From Hanleya hanleyi (taxonomy: Eukaryota; Mollusca; Polyplacophora; Lepidopleurida; Hanleyidae), in assembly GCA_036873755.1 (NCBI GenBank), contig JAVTVY010037006.1, forward strand, positions 1 to 64,000: DNA of 64,000 nucleotides. The letters run 5' to 3'. A program made the translations under genes and the position numbers. This document shows positions 31,228-49,902 of the stretch, piece by piece. Positions within the stretch are counted from its first letter, which is position 1; each line of letters opens with the position of its first letter. A model generated the notes under the pieces. It ran no database searches and was not told the DNA's origin. It saw only the letters and a list, made by a program, of their open reading frames with translations.

Positions 31228-33873
31228 TTTTTAGCCCACCATCACCAGATGGTGGGCTGTTCAAATCGCTTTTCGTCCGTGGTCCGTCGTCCGTCCGTAA
31301 ACAATTCTTGTTATCGCGATTTCTCAGGAACTACTGCATGGATCTCTCTCAAATTTGGTACACAGGTTCCCCTTGGGGTCTAGTTGTGCAAGATACCTTT
31401 CCTGGTCGGATTCGAAAATCCAATATGGCCACAAGGCGGCCATCTTGGATTTCCCCATGAAACCTTGTTATCGTGATTTCTCAGGAACTAGAGCATGGAT
31501 CTTTCTCAAATTTGGTACACAGGTTCCCCTTGGGGTCTAGTTGTGCAAGATACCTTTTTTGGTCCGATTCAAAAATCCAATATGGCTACAAGGCGGCCAT
31601 CTTGGATTGCCCCATGAAAACTTATCGCGATTTCTGAGGAACTACTTTATGGATCTTTCTCAAATTCGTTACACAGGTTCCCCTTGGGCAGGGTTCCCGC
31701 GGTCATGGAAAATCCTGGAAAGTCATGGAATTTGAAAATGGATTTTCCAGGCCTTGAAAGTCATGGAATTTTGTGTCTGGTCATTGAATTTTGTGAGAGG
31801 TCATGGGAAAATTAAATGGAATTCGAAAATGTCAGCCAGGTCAATATTTCTCTTGATTTTTTTTTGCCGGAAAGATGACTTTTCTGGACCAGCGAATCTT
31901 CTATTTGCCGAATGTCGCATGTGGTTTATGAATGCGATCAAGTGTGCATCAGGGGAGGTAACTTTGTTCTGGGAATTCTGTTAAACTTTCAGCATGCATT
32001 TGGGAGGAAATTATGGCTGTTCTCAAATTGCATCAGTGTAAAAAGAATTAAATGCCATGAAAATGCTCTTCTCAGTCATCATAGCTATGGACTGATTTTC
32101 TCGATGCCCCCATTATCCATAGAGAATTTCTGATAGGTCATGGAAAAGTCATGGAATTTGTCCATAAACGGTCATGGAAAGTCATGGAATTCAATCTGAA
32201 TTTCTGTGCATGAACCCTGTTGGGGTCTAGTTGTGCAAGATACCTTTTCTGGTCCGATTCGAAAATCCAATATGGCCACCGGGCAGCCATCTTGGATTTC
32301 CCCATGAAAACTTGTTATCGCGATTTCTCAGGAACTACGTCATGGATCTTTCTCAGATTCGGTACACAGGTTCCTCTTGGGGTCTAGTTGTGCAAGATAC
32401 CTTTTATGGTCCGATTCGAAAATCCAATATGGCCACCAGGCAGCCATCTTGGATTTCCCCATGAAACCTTGTTATCGCGATTTCTGAGGAACTACTGCAT
32501 GGATCTTTCTCAAATTTGGTACACAGGTTCCCCTTGGGGTCTAGTTGTGCAAGATACCTTTTCTGGTCCGATTCGAAAATCCAATATGGCCACAAGGCGG
32601 CCATCTTCGATTTCCCCATGAAACCTTGTTCTCGCGATTTCTCAGGAACTACTGCATGGATCTTTCTCAAATTTGGTACACAGGTTCCCCTTGGGGTCTG
32701 GTTGTGTATGATATCTTTCCTGGTCCGATTCGAAAATCCAATATGGCCACAAGGCGGTACACAGGTTCCCCTTGGGGTCTAGTTGTGCAAAATACCCTTT
32801 TCGGTCCGATTCGAAAATTCAATGTGGCCACCAGGCGCCCATATTGGATTTCCCCATGAAACTTTATCGTAATTTCTCAAGAAGTACTGCATGGATCTTC
32901 TTCAAATTTGGTACACAGGTTCCCCTTGTGGTCCACTTGTGCAAGATACCTTTTTCTGGTCCGATTTGACAATCCAATATGGCCGCCAGGTGGACATCTT
33001 GACTTTCCCCTTGAACATTGTTATCAATTCTCAGGAACTACTTCATGGATCTTTCTGAAATTTGGTACACAGGTCCCACATGGGACCTAGTTGTGCAAGA
33101 TACCTTTTTTTGTCTGATTCGAAAATCCAAGTTACGCTTCAAATTAATACGGTATTATCCATACCTTCACCTTCCATATCAAGAGGTTCAAATAATTCGG
33201 AATTAAAATGTATTTCTTCAAATTTTAAATCTGCCAACGGGTCGGCCACATGAAGGGACGTCACTCTTGTGACACAACGTTACAAATCGACAACTGTAGA
33301 CTACTACGTGTTTCGATCCAAGGGAGATAATCAGGATTCAGACACTTTCGAAGTTTCAACATTACTGCGCGGATCCCTTCAGTATTAAATATTGTACCAT
33401 CTTACTATTTTCGAGCATGGTATCTTAAAAGAGATATCTCAAACTAGCACAGTAAACGGAACAGAATTAGCATTCGTTCCTAATTGTAAAATCTTAAGTA
33501 TGTTTCATAGCTCATGCCAAAGGATCAAAGAGATTTGTCTTCGCTTCCAGTACCCAATGATGACACATGCAAAAACAAAATACTATAAAACGAAGACGAA
33601 GGATCCTTCGGACATTCACTTTCAGACTAACTTTGCTCTTTTCTCTTCTACTATAACAACCGACAGAAGTACAGTTTCTAGAAGTCTTGAAACTCCTTAA
33701 AAATGATATCTTGGTGTTTTCCAGTGTCCCTTTTTCGCTCAGATTCAAAATTCTGTAAACAAAATTACAAATCAATCATTTGTTCTTAGTAACAATGGAC
33801 AAAAAGATCCTCTTGTCATTAGCTTACAATTATCGGACAATGGTGGGCGCCAAGATCCTTCAGGATCTCTCGT
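31228..33873 (+). mobile_element. Hairpin-capped tandem-array element, family B copy 2
   Basis: Same left hairpin (GCCCACCATCACCAGATGGT with GGGC) and GTCCGTCC tract as copy 1. About 11 of the 157-bp monomers follow, broken by a nested MITE (31689-32219). A non-repetitive tail (33125-33780) is shared in part with copy 3. The same terminal ~80 bp as copy 1 closes the element, ending in AATGGTGGGC, the AGATCC/GGATCT hairpin and ctcgt. Confidence 0.85.
31689..32219 (+). mobile_element. MITE nested in the 157-bp array (531 bp)
   Basis: CAGGGTTCCCGCGGTCATGG at the left and an inverted GAACCCTG at the right, with the host sequence ttggg duplicated on both sides (31684-31688, 32220-32224). Removing one duplicate restores the uninterrupted monomer. 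The interior repeats gtcatggaattt-like phrases, as in a widespread animal MITE type. Confidence 0.8.
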
Positions 33874-33940
33874 TTTTATTGGTACTAAAAGTGTTAATTA
33901 ATGCATGTTTTCAAAAGAAGTGCATCAGCTCTTTAAACAG

Positions 33941-34054
33941 ATTTAGACACAAAGGACCCTTTGGACCAAAAAGATTTTCCAGCAGTGAAGATATGCCACC
34001 GCACATCACCAGGTTAAATGGCGTTTTGGTCAAAGGGGTCATTCGTGTCTAAAT
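33941..34054. mobile_element. Palindromic MITE (114 bp)
   Basis: ATTTAGACAC ... GTGTCTAAAT with inverted ggaccctttggaccaaaa / ttttggtcaaaggggtc. It is the same sequence as the centre of the 29691-30272 foldback. Confidence 0.75.
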
Positions 34055-35513
34055 GTATGTTCACAAGAGGCTTCTTCTTTGGCTCGAGTTTGAGGTATAC
34101 TTGTACCTTAAATTTCATCACATTATCCAAATCCCTAAACTGGAGTTATAGCATGGACATATCAATTATTCAAGATTTTTGGGTCACAGTGACCTTGACC
34201 TTTTGACCTACGAATGAATAGGGTTCTTCCTTGCCTCACGGGTAAGGTACACCCAGAGATTAGAATCCATCCATAAATTGGAACTGGAGATATCACACTG
34301 CTTACAATGAACAATCTCTTATTGAAATGTACGATCTAGTCTCACGATGGGCTAAAATGTATAAAATGTGACTAGTTAGAGAAGAGCCTGAAAATGAAAC
34401 AGACATACGGATCAATGGAAATCACCGTCGCATCATACATCCACTTTTTTGTTGGGCATGTATAAATTGGAATATTGGGCTTAAAGCAAACAACTTTGAA
34501 GATGCGACCATCCTGGATTCGAATAGGTTTATACACAGACATTGCAGCGAAAAAGTTTTGTGAATAAAATATTTCAATATATTGCAGCAAACTAATGACC
34601 AGTTGCTGCATCTATGCATAACGTCACTCAAGATAATGATGTCTATTCTCCCGTCGTATAACTACAAAGGACGTTCCTCAACCCAAGAAATCAGTGTCGG
34701 AATTTCATCAAATTTCACATGAATGTATAAACATCGGGGAGATTAGATTCAATTTGAGAAATAATCATCAGGTCAAACTCAATTTTGGGCCACCTTTTTT
34801 CAATTTTGTAAAAAGTAGAAAGATAGAAATTGTATGATTTTGCTCTGAAAAATGTCATTCATGGCCCACTGCATATAAATATGCTTTGTTTACATATATT
34901 TACATTTTACACTGGACCAAATCAAACTTGGCCTGCATATGCGCTATAAATTCATATGCGCATCAGCAAGGGTGAGGAACGTCCTTAAAAGATACTGATT
35001 TAAGGACGTCGCTATTAACACCACACTGACAATAATTGGCATTTGCATAATATTCCTCTTTTATTCTTAAATCAATGTGTGGGATCTCTTGAATATGTCT
35101 CTGATACAATAAACCCCACATACAACTTTGTACAGGATTCAGAAATATACAAAAATATTCCTTATAAATATAGGACCTATAACCTTGAGCATATAATAAA
35201 CAATATGGTTTGTAGTGACAATTTACAACTACAAAAGCCAATTTTGTATCAAAATGTTCTTTTGACAGACAGCGTATATTTCAATATAAAAACCAGTCAA
35301 GTTGGAGACATTTTGGCTTCTTTCGATTTAGCCCCCAAGTATCAAACTAAATGAAGCCACATGGAAGAATTCTACTGTATTTTTCAAAGAACAGTGCAGT
35401 CTACCAGTAGTTGTTCTAAACTTTTTTTTCTGTATCGGCTGATAAACACAGAACAAATAACATCAAATTGCAAACAAACCTGGCCCATCATTAAAATAAC
35501 GAGTGCTCATTCA
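34055..35513. other. Intergenic, no gene supported
   Basis: AT-rich. One 103-codon frame (35043-35354, plus) has no recognisable domain, no splice context and low-complexity AT-rich codons, so I do not call it a gene. Confidence 0.4.
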
Positions 35514-35556
35514 CCCCCATGGCTCATTCACCCCCACGAGTTCATTCACCCCCATG
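35514..35556 (+). repeat. Short tandem repeat (~17 bp x 3)
   Basis: Three imperfect copies of ctcattcacccccatgg. Confidence 0.8.
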
Positions 35557-35564
35557 GGTTAGTT

Positions 35565-35892
35565 TATAGGGATAGGGAGATCGCGTGCCCTTTCTATACT
35601 ACTCATCGCGCACTACTCATCGCGCATGCGCAGTCGACCCATTCTATTGTAGGGTGCAAGCCTGGCCCATGGAATCTCAGGTAGCGAAAACCCCAGGTCT
35701 CTCGCCCCACCCTATCCCGCGCCACACCTATAGGGATAGGGAGATCGCGTGCCCTTTCTATACTACTCATCGCATACTACTCATCACGCATGCGCAGTCG
35801 ACTCATTCTACTGTAGGGTGCAAGCCTGGCCCATGGAGTCAGGTAGCGAAAACCCCAGGTCTCTCGCCCCACCCTATCCCGCGCCACACCTA
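35565..35892 (+). repeat. 164-bp tandem duplication with GCGCATGCGC motifs
   Basis: Two near-identical units start at 35565 and 35729 with tatagggatagggagatcgc. Each unit has TAGGGATAGGG at its start and the inverted CCCTATCCC near its end, so each could be a short MITE arranged in tandem. Unit 1 has a perfect GCGCATGCGCAG (NRF1-type) motif, and unit 2 has the variant ACGCATGCGCAG. Confidence 0.85.
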
Positions 35893-36589
35893 TGCGACCC
35901 ACTGTGCAGTGAGTAAAGCGGAGGAGTAGGAGTCGGACACGCCACGGATTATACTAAGGAGATGTCTGGTGTTTGGGGCTCTCTTTCCATAAACTTTTGT
36001 ATTCCCCAAAGCATGTGCTCTGTAAACATTGATCAGTGATGGAAGTCTGGTAATCAGAACAGCACATCTCTGTGTGACTGAATGGCTGATATAAATAACT
36101 GCAATCTATCTGAAAAACTGTTTTGACCATGCCCATGTGCACAATCAACTCGGATAATATTTCCAATGACTCAGCAGTGGAATTGTCAGTAAGCAGATAT
36201 TTTAATGAGTGGGCCCTATGTCTCCCACGTTAAAAAAGCTGTTACAGTACATCGAAGGAATTAAAATAACAACAAAAAATATTTTGGATCACTGAGGAGT
36301 TCATTTTCATTGGAATTAAAGAAAAACGGCTAACTTGCTCTTAAAACTTCAATTAAGAAATTAGATAACACTATTCTTTCAAAAATACTACAGGTTGAGA
36401 GCGTACTGCAGTCGATGTGAATAATTAATTTCTCTCCACTACAAACATATTGGATTGTCAACAAAACAAATTCAATAAGGCCAAAAAAATGTTTTGTTTA
36501 GGTCAGCACACATAGCATTCTGAACCAGGAACATCCACCCATTTTGCAAATATTTTTTTCTGCAAAGTTTTTCCCCTTGATGAAAACAA

Positions 36590-36726
36590 GTGGAGGGAGG
36601 GGTTTAATGTCACACTCAAGGTTGTTTCACTCATATGGTGACGGTCAGTTTGCATGGTGGAGGAAGCCGGGGTACCCGGAGAGAAGCACCGCCCCGTCGG
36701 CAAGTAACTGACAAACTGTCACACAT
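36590..36726 (-). mobile_element. SINE fragment (minus orientation)
   Basis: The sequence ggtttaatgtcacactc ... agccggggtacccggagagaa matches the 3' half of the SINE at 44413-44640, without the tRNA-like head. Confidence 0.65.
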
Positions 36727-38082
36727 GGACCAGCTGGGCTCCATAAAAAAAAATATATATATATATAAGAAACATCTGTTGATAATTTAGGCCATGAGCC
36801 ATAATAACGATGCACCATGTTGTCAATGACACACTGACCATGGATCTATACCCTTTTCTGACTGAATAAAAATAATCAGTGACATTCCTACCAGTTGTCT
36901 CCCTTTTGAGGTGTCCTCAATATTGAGATTTTCCTTAAGTTATTTTCATGAAATTGGAGACTGACCTCCCAAAATGTCTACATCATCCCAGATTGAACTC
37001 GTTTCTGAGGCATCATTGTGTGGTTGAACACCCCATGCAATTTGTTCTTTGATTTTGCATTCAGGACAATGGTGCACTCAAGCTATCAGTTTTTACAGGC
37101 CGCTCCTAATATAGACAAATTATCTTACAGAGGATTTCATAATAGTTTACCAAGTTATCTTTCAGTGACAAGGAATTACATGCCAGACGGAATCAAAACT
37201 TCACATGTAACTCTGCATCTCCTATCTGAAGTTGCCAACTTCTAAAAATATGTTTATTTCATTTGGTGTGGTTCTATGATTCTCATTGGCCAGGTGGCTA
37301 TTTGAAAGCCCATCACCCAATCGGAGATCAGCATGACAGTCAAAGTTAACCTGCAAGTTTGCAACTTCAGACACAACAAATCTGTTCAACTTCACACTTC
37401 CCAGAGCAACATGGCATGTTTGTAAACATCACGTCAGCCACAAACGGTAAACTATTACGAAACTGCCTGTAAAGTTTGAACACAATCATGCATACTAAAG
37501 TCTGTCCATTTTAATTAGTCGTCTACTTTGGAGCTTGTCAAAAATCAATAGTTAACTCCGCATAATTTTTCTTTTTTACAGCGTGTAGAACAAACTGAAC
37601 ACTACAAAATGACTACCATTTCTCTGTGATATCGATAATATATCACACTTGAAAAAACCTTGAAATTCTCTCCATATAAAACTCAAATAGAGTTGTTTCA
37701 TGTACTGGACAGCAATTACATAGAGAGACGTCATAATGTAGTCATACTCAATGGCACAAAGGTCATTGATGCCTTATAAAGTAATAACAGCTGGTGGTCC
37801 GTGGGAGCGTCGCTTATATACCATTCCAGTGAAATTGCCGAATGATAAACAACACACACCTCTATAACCGTACACGGCATTGTTGACCTTTGTGCTAGTG
37901 AACACGAATACATTATGACGTCTCCCTATGTAATGGAGACCCGGTACATGAAACAAGTACTGGAGTTTTTTTGGAGAGAATTACAAAGTTATTTCAAACA
38001 TTATATATTATCGATATCACGGAGTAATGGAGGTCATTTTGTAGAGTTCAGCTTGTTTTATGCAGAGTTAACTTAATCAGAA

Positions 38083-38252
38083 ATAATGTTTTTATATGCG
38101 TGCTATATCGTTATTTTACGCATGTTTAGTGCGGGAAAGTTTATATTTTAGGGCAAGGGCGAAGCCCGCGCTCTAAAATTTATCAACTTTTCCACACTTA
38201 CTGTGCGTGAAATAACCATTTAGCACGCCTATGAAAACATTATTTCTATTCT
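38083..38252. mobile_element. Palindromic element (~170 bp)
   Basis: AATAATGTTTTTATATGCGT at the left pairs with acgcctatgaaaacattatt at the right, and the centre carries gggcaagggcgaagcccgcgc. Confidence 0.7.
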
Positions 38253-38346
38253 ATTGCACTACTCAAATTGATTATCAACAAAGATTACAATGAAAGGTTG
38301 AAAACATATATAAACTTTGACAACATTTCTCGCCTTTTTTGAAAAA

Positions 38347-38418
38347 AAACTCGTCCACTGATATTGGGACAATGCTCCCGTCTCGGTTGGCATCGTGCCA
38401 ATGTCAGTGGACGAGTTT
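38347..38418. mobile_element. Perfect-ended 72-bp palindrome
   Basis: AAACTCGTCCACTGA is exactly inverted as TCAGTGGACGAGTTT, with imperfect pairing continuing inward. Confidence 0.75.
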
Positions 38419-38866
38419 ATGTGGTCTCTCAAATTGGGAGTGATTTTGTCAGTTGAGTCAGCTGTTGGAAAATTATGTGGATTAAGCCTATTTGTGTCGC
38501 TTTGTTAATCAATTTCCCAATGGAAACAAGTTAAAACTTGAGAAGGAAATTTTGTCTTGTAATATTTATTTGTTTGTTTTATCCGATTGTTACTTGTACG
38601 AAAGCAGACGTCCCTTTCCTCATGCGACTTGGGAAACAGAATCTCCTAATGAACACCTGCAATTGACACATGTACATTTCACGTAACCGTGGTAAATCTT
38701 GTAATTATTGCACTGGTTAGCACGATGTTATTGACACAAGTGTTATAGAATACTGATTTTTGACAAGCTCCGAAGTAGACAACTAATTAAAATGGACAGA
38801 CTCTAGGTAATCAAATTCCTACTTCAATGCCTATTTGTTTCCGTCATTATAGAACCTTAAGTATGG

Positions 38867-38962
38867 CAAATCCTCTAATAATTCAGACACCCTGTTAAAA
38901 TTCAGTCACCTCCAATCAAAATCCTGTTCTAATAAATTTGATCACCCCATGATATTATGGTG
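38867..38962 (+). mobile_element. Truncated mariner-like MITE
   Basis: Starts ggcaaatcctctaataattc and contains the 'aattcagtcacc' and 'ttgatcacccc' segments of the 20807/24615 family. The right terminus is missing. Confidence 0.55.
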
Positions 38963-39622
38963 GAATCACTTCCTGTGATTGAAGGCTTGTAGGCTTTACC
39001 GTAGCCAGCACATTGGAGTGATTGAGCCTACTTGTATTTGCATAACCCTCTGAGCAAGGCATGGTAAATCCAAGACGGTGGCCATGTGGGAGTGTACGAA
39101 AAGCAGCAATTTTTGACATTTTCTTCAAATTATAAACAATAATGCCAAAACTTTTATTTCGAATCAAATTGAACAAATGAAAAATAATTTGAAAATGAAC
39201 AAAAATGCTGTTTTGCAATACGACGTCACTGAAGTCATGAGAGCAGCCATCATGGATCTGTTTTAAATATATTTTCTGCTAAAACTTGACTCAAAAGGTG
39301 AAGTTTGGTTCAGTTTCCTAGCGTCGAGTATAACGAAAATATTTAGAGCAGGCAGAATCCCCCCATCCAGAAGAAATCTCAAAGCCACGTACCGGGTTAA
39401 TCCTCATAGAAACGGGATCAAATGAGGAAGCAGATTAGGATTTTGATATATTATGATTGGCAACAGCATTGTAAAATTAAGTGTGTGGGTCATCCATTTA
39501 TCACCAGATACATTAATAATGTGAGCATTAAATTTAACAGCACAATCTCTGCCTGACAAGTAGTCACAGATTCAGAAGGTAAAATGTTGTTGTTGGTCTT
39601 CAACTAAATTGAAGAGTTGGCG
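38963..39622 (-). other. METTL9: METTL9 3' flank and probable 3' UTR
   Basis: Directly downstream of the METTL9 stop on the minus strand. A minus-strand AATAAA occurs near 39155-39165 (seen as tttatt), a possible polyadenylation signal. No coding similarity. Confidence 0.4.
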
Positions 39623-46094
<6,472 letters not shown>

Positions 46095-46400
46095 ACAACA
46101 ATACGAGCAACAACAACAACACAAGAGTCAAGACGAGGAAGAAAGCAGGTTCCGGTCTGTTGTAAGTCAGCAAAATCAGTCGTAGGCCTAATTAATTAGC
46201 TACTTTGAATTATGAAGAGGACGTAGGTGACTGTCCTGTTGTTTAGTTTGTTTTACATTCTCCCGTGAAAATACAAACAGTTTCAAACTTGAGAAAACAT
46301 TAGATGCGCTGATGTACGTGGTCAGCAAAAATGGAAACTCCTTTCTACTGTCAGAACGAGGCGGGGATACCCGTGTGCATCGTGACGTCACACCAGGGAA
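46095..46400 (-). promoter_or_regulatory. METTL9: METTL9 5' flank / probable promoter region
   Basis: Immediately upstream of the METTL9 ATG on the minus strand. It includes a (TTG)n-rich 5' leader at 46098-46130. No TATA box is recognised, and the transcription start is not defined by the sequence. Confidence 0.4.
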
Positions 46401-46857
46401 ACCCCTGAATCTTGAAATCCAAACTCCATAAATATCTACAGCCCAGTGTAAGCGATTACCTGACTAATGGCTATGCTTGTTATATGCAGACTAGATCATA
46501 CCCTCAATCAGTCAACTCAAAATAAACCATTTTTTATGGCTGTCACGATGGTACATTTTTTTCACAAATGATTGAGAGTTGTCTCCCATATTGTGTCACA
46601 CAGTGCTCGAAGAGTTACATCCCCTGATGAGACAAGCTCTCAAAATCTTAAGATACCGGTACCTGTATATGGTGAGATAGCTCTCCGGAAATTAACTAAC
46701 AAGTAAACGAAACGGAAAAGTTGAAATAAAATGAACAATCCTCGGCATTATTGTTTTTTAATATGTATTTTATAATTCCGATATTAATCGTTGAAGTAGA
46801 AGATAAACGACAGAAAACTAATTATGACAGCATCACCAGACAAGAAAGGTGATGGAG

Positions 46858-46925
46858 AGAGAGAGAGAATTAAGGTTTAACGTCGCATTCAGCAATATTT
46901 CAGCTATATAGCCATCAGAAAGGTG
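46858..46925 (-). mobile_element. SINE tail fragment (minus)
   Basis: On the minus strand it reads tagctgaaatattgctgaat followed by gcgacgttaaac and a (CT)n run, matching the 3' end of the SINE at 47.4 kb. Confidence 0.65.
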
Positions 46926-47404
46926 ATGGGTTAGATGGGTTAGAGCCATCATCAATTTTCCACCATCACCTCTATTTGGTCTTGGTCACTCTTGTTATGG
47001 TGATGGACCAGTATGAGCACTTAATTGATACGGTATCAGTATCATCTTTTTGGTTTGGGCGCCATTTTATCACCCATTTTGTTGATGGCCTCACCACTAT
47101 TAAATACTGGCACGGAATAGGCTACATAATCTCCATAATCGGATCTGTTGAACGCAGTATTCACTGAATGCTTTGTCCGCAGGTGTATAGATGTAAATAT
47201 GAACAGGTCGTATTTTGTCGTTTTGTTTTAGTGACCAATGTTAGAAATGAACTTACCCAATCACCTTTTTTGTTGGTGCAGTCTGGTCATTAGTCAAACT
47301 CATCACCAGACGTGATTTCCATTGTATATCATATGGTCCAACAGCTGAATTTTTTCCTGCTGTGTTGTGTCGAGGAATTACTTTTGGAACCAGTGAAAGT
47401 TCAC

Positions 47405-47752
47405 ACACCGCATTGCGGTGGCCTTGTGGTTAGAGCGTCGGCCTCGTAATCAGTAGGTAATGTGTTCAATCCCAGGCCGGGTCATACCAAATACTTGAAA
47501 AACGGAACTTGTTGCTTCCTCGCTTACGCTCAGCATTAAGAGGATAGAACAATGACTGGTTCGCTCGGTGTCGGTATAATGGGACTGAGTGGGGTGTCAT
47601 GTCTGCCTACGGGATGATATTTCAGCGGGACAGCACTATAAAATAGCAGCATTAGATCTGCTCTGTTACAAGAAGGTACACCCTTCCCTTCCTTGTTGTG
47701 GTATAGCTGAAAAAATGTTGAAAGCGACGTTAAACTCTATTCACTAACTGTC
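47405..47752 (+). mobile_element. Complete tRNA-derived SINE (~350 bp)
   Basis: The head ggccttgtggttagagcgtc has an A box (tggttagagcg) and, ~35 bp on, a B-box-like gttcaatccc. The body includes gatatttcagcgggacagca, and the element ends gcgacgttaaac. It is not a functional tRNA, since the cloverleaf is not maintained. Confidence 0.8.
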
Positions 47753-49902
47753 GCCTCTCCGTTCACACTTCGAATTATTTTGCTTTGTATTTGGTAGAAA
47801 CGTTAATAACTGAGTGTCTTCTCTTGGAGAAATGGCGCCTGTATTGCATGATTTCTGTCAAACATTTTATTTATTGACAAAATATAAATGGATCTAAAAC
47901 AGACGAGCAACAAATTAATAGTCCTAAAATTTAAACAGAAGATAACCCATAAAACACAAATTACATTTTGTCAGAATTAATTGCTTTATTGTGGGAAAAC
48001 GCCACCCATATCCATGCACCCGTCTCGGTATTAATTTATTAATTGCTTTGAAAAAAAAGTGAGTTATATTACTTCCATCAACATAAAAGTAAAACGATAA
48101 CCTCAGAGATATGAAGAGCTATCCGAGGTACAATGTATTTCGACAGAGCATTGCCTAACAAGGCACGTTCTGATAAGGGAAAATATGAATGAATTAATGA
48201 CGATTGATAAAACGGACGAGTTTTTGCTTAGGACACTAGCTAATCAGATTTACATTCTCCAAAAAGGCACGTTTTCGTATTCAGATAAATATTTAGCCTT
48301 AGTCGGGCGATTTCTAGCCGATGGCGTTTTGTGCGGCCTGTCTTTTGACATTCTTGTATTTTATTCCACAGCGTGCAGAGTCTGTCCAATGCGTTTGTTC
48401 TCGTCATGCGCCTTATTTAATTGAACTGACCTCAACTATATAACGGAACCCGGGAGGCCATATGCATACAGAAGCCTGTCTTAGGGTGCTCTTATTAGCA
48501 AGAGAGATATTGGGGGTATTTTGTTTCACGTGCGTGGCCTTTGAAAATGATGAGTTGGGAAGACCCGGAGCAATATTAATATGACAGGCCTATCATAACT
48601 TCTATATCAGCACAGTACCCGGTACTTATAAAAATAACGTGGTACACATCTAGATTAACGATACGCTTCTTTATTTCCAGTTCTAGAACGGAATTATATG
48701 CATGACCAATAAAAATAGGACTTAGTTATTGTATCTGCTATCGTATTTATATGCGAATCGACTGAAATGCCCTAACCTTGATTTGTCCAAAGAATAAGAC
48801 GATACAAGAGTTGTGCCCCTTAGTGTGTCAGGGCGCTAAAACTGCAAGAATGGTTTCACGGGGATGGAGCGATGAAGCCGACACCAACTCCGTTGAATAA
48901 AATAATTATTATAGAAATCCAGTTCATCCAAAATGGCAGAGATCCGTAGGGCCGTAGCTTTGTATAGGAAATAAATTCCCCCCTTTTCAAAGTTGTTCAA
49001 GACATGCTTTGTATTTCTTCAAGTTGTGATTCCATCTCTCGTTCAAGTCCAGTTGTTCGAGTTGGTTTATCTTACAGTCAAATTGCTAGTTTTATCTTTC
49101 GTCTGCTTCGGTTGTTAAAAATAAAGATCCACCTTATATGAACGTGAAATCTATGACGTGGTGAGGTGAGAGGCTGTGTCAGGGTTGTATGACATTTTTT
49201 GACCTGTGATCTTTGTAGTTGATCTTTGTTTTGTTTGTTATTTTCGTCATTGAATGAATTGCAGCAACTTAGAGCCACTCCAGAGAAGACAGTTCACGTG
49301 ATTGGGGCGTCATCTGTGACGTCATCAGTAGTAGAGAAAGCGCGGTTCGGGTTGGATTGAGTGCGCAAATGTGGGTTGTGGCCATACTGAGCGCAATGTG
49401 GGGGGTTCTACGGAACGCTTTCGTTGCGCAGAGTCATACAGTGTCCCTGACATGGTGTGATTGTGACGTCATGATGCGCACGCACACTCGAAGAGTGATA
49501 TAGAGAATGCACAGAGTCGCTCTTACGCAAACTCGGAAAGGTGAAATGCACACCCATATCCACCAGTTCATAGGGCGCAACTGGTGGCATGCGGACCTTG
49601 GAGATGCACGTATATCTTGGAATGTAGCCAAAGAAGAGGCCAAGTGACGGCGACATCATCAGAAGTAGAGAAAAATGAAACAATTTATTATCAAATCAAA
49701 CTTGCTACCAATATATCCTATTCGAATTACAACACATATAAGGGAAGTGGGAAGAGGTGCCGACATACTGACCGAGCCACATCACTTCACAGTATAGTCT
49801 TTCGGTTAACCTATTCTAAAGCATATACCAAGAATCTAACGATTCGTGATATGTGTTGTATCTCAGGAACGCTTTTATTGTACCTGTTCATGTGGCAACA
49901 TG
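47753..49902. other. Intergenic, nothing recognised
   Basis: No coding similarity or paired termini found by eye in these 2.1 kb. Confidence 0.35.

Larger units (their letters stand above)
37500..38801. mobile_element. Composite foldback, nested (~1.3 kb)
   Basis: The outer arms GTCTGTCCATTTTAATTAGT and its complement (ending 38801) extend ~50 bp. Inside are further inverted pairs: 37555-37640 with 37985-38070 (cgataatatat / atatattatcg), 37715-37800 with 37860-37935, a palindrome at 38083-38252 and another at 38347-38418. Several elements have apparently inserted into one another. Confidence 0.65.

Noticed and set aside
35043..35354. 103-codon frame starting MHNIPLLFLNQCVGSLEY
   Set aside because: No domain, no splice or promoter context, and AT-rich chance frames of this size occur throughout the window.
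47405..47480. Functional tRNA gene
   Set aside because: A- and B-box-like motifs are present, but the stems do not pair as a cloverleaf and the sequence continues into a SINE body.
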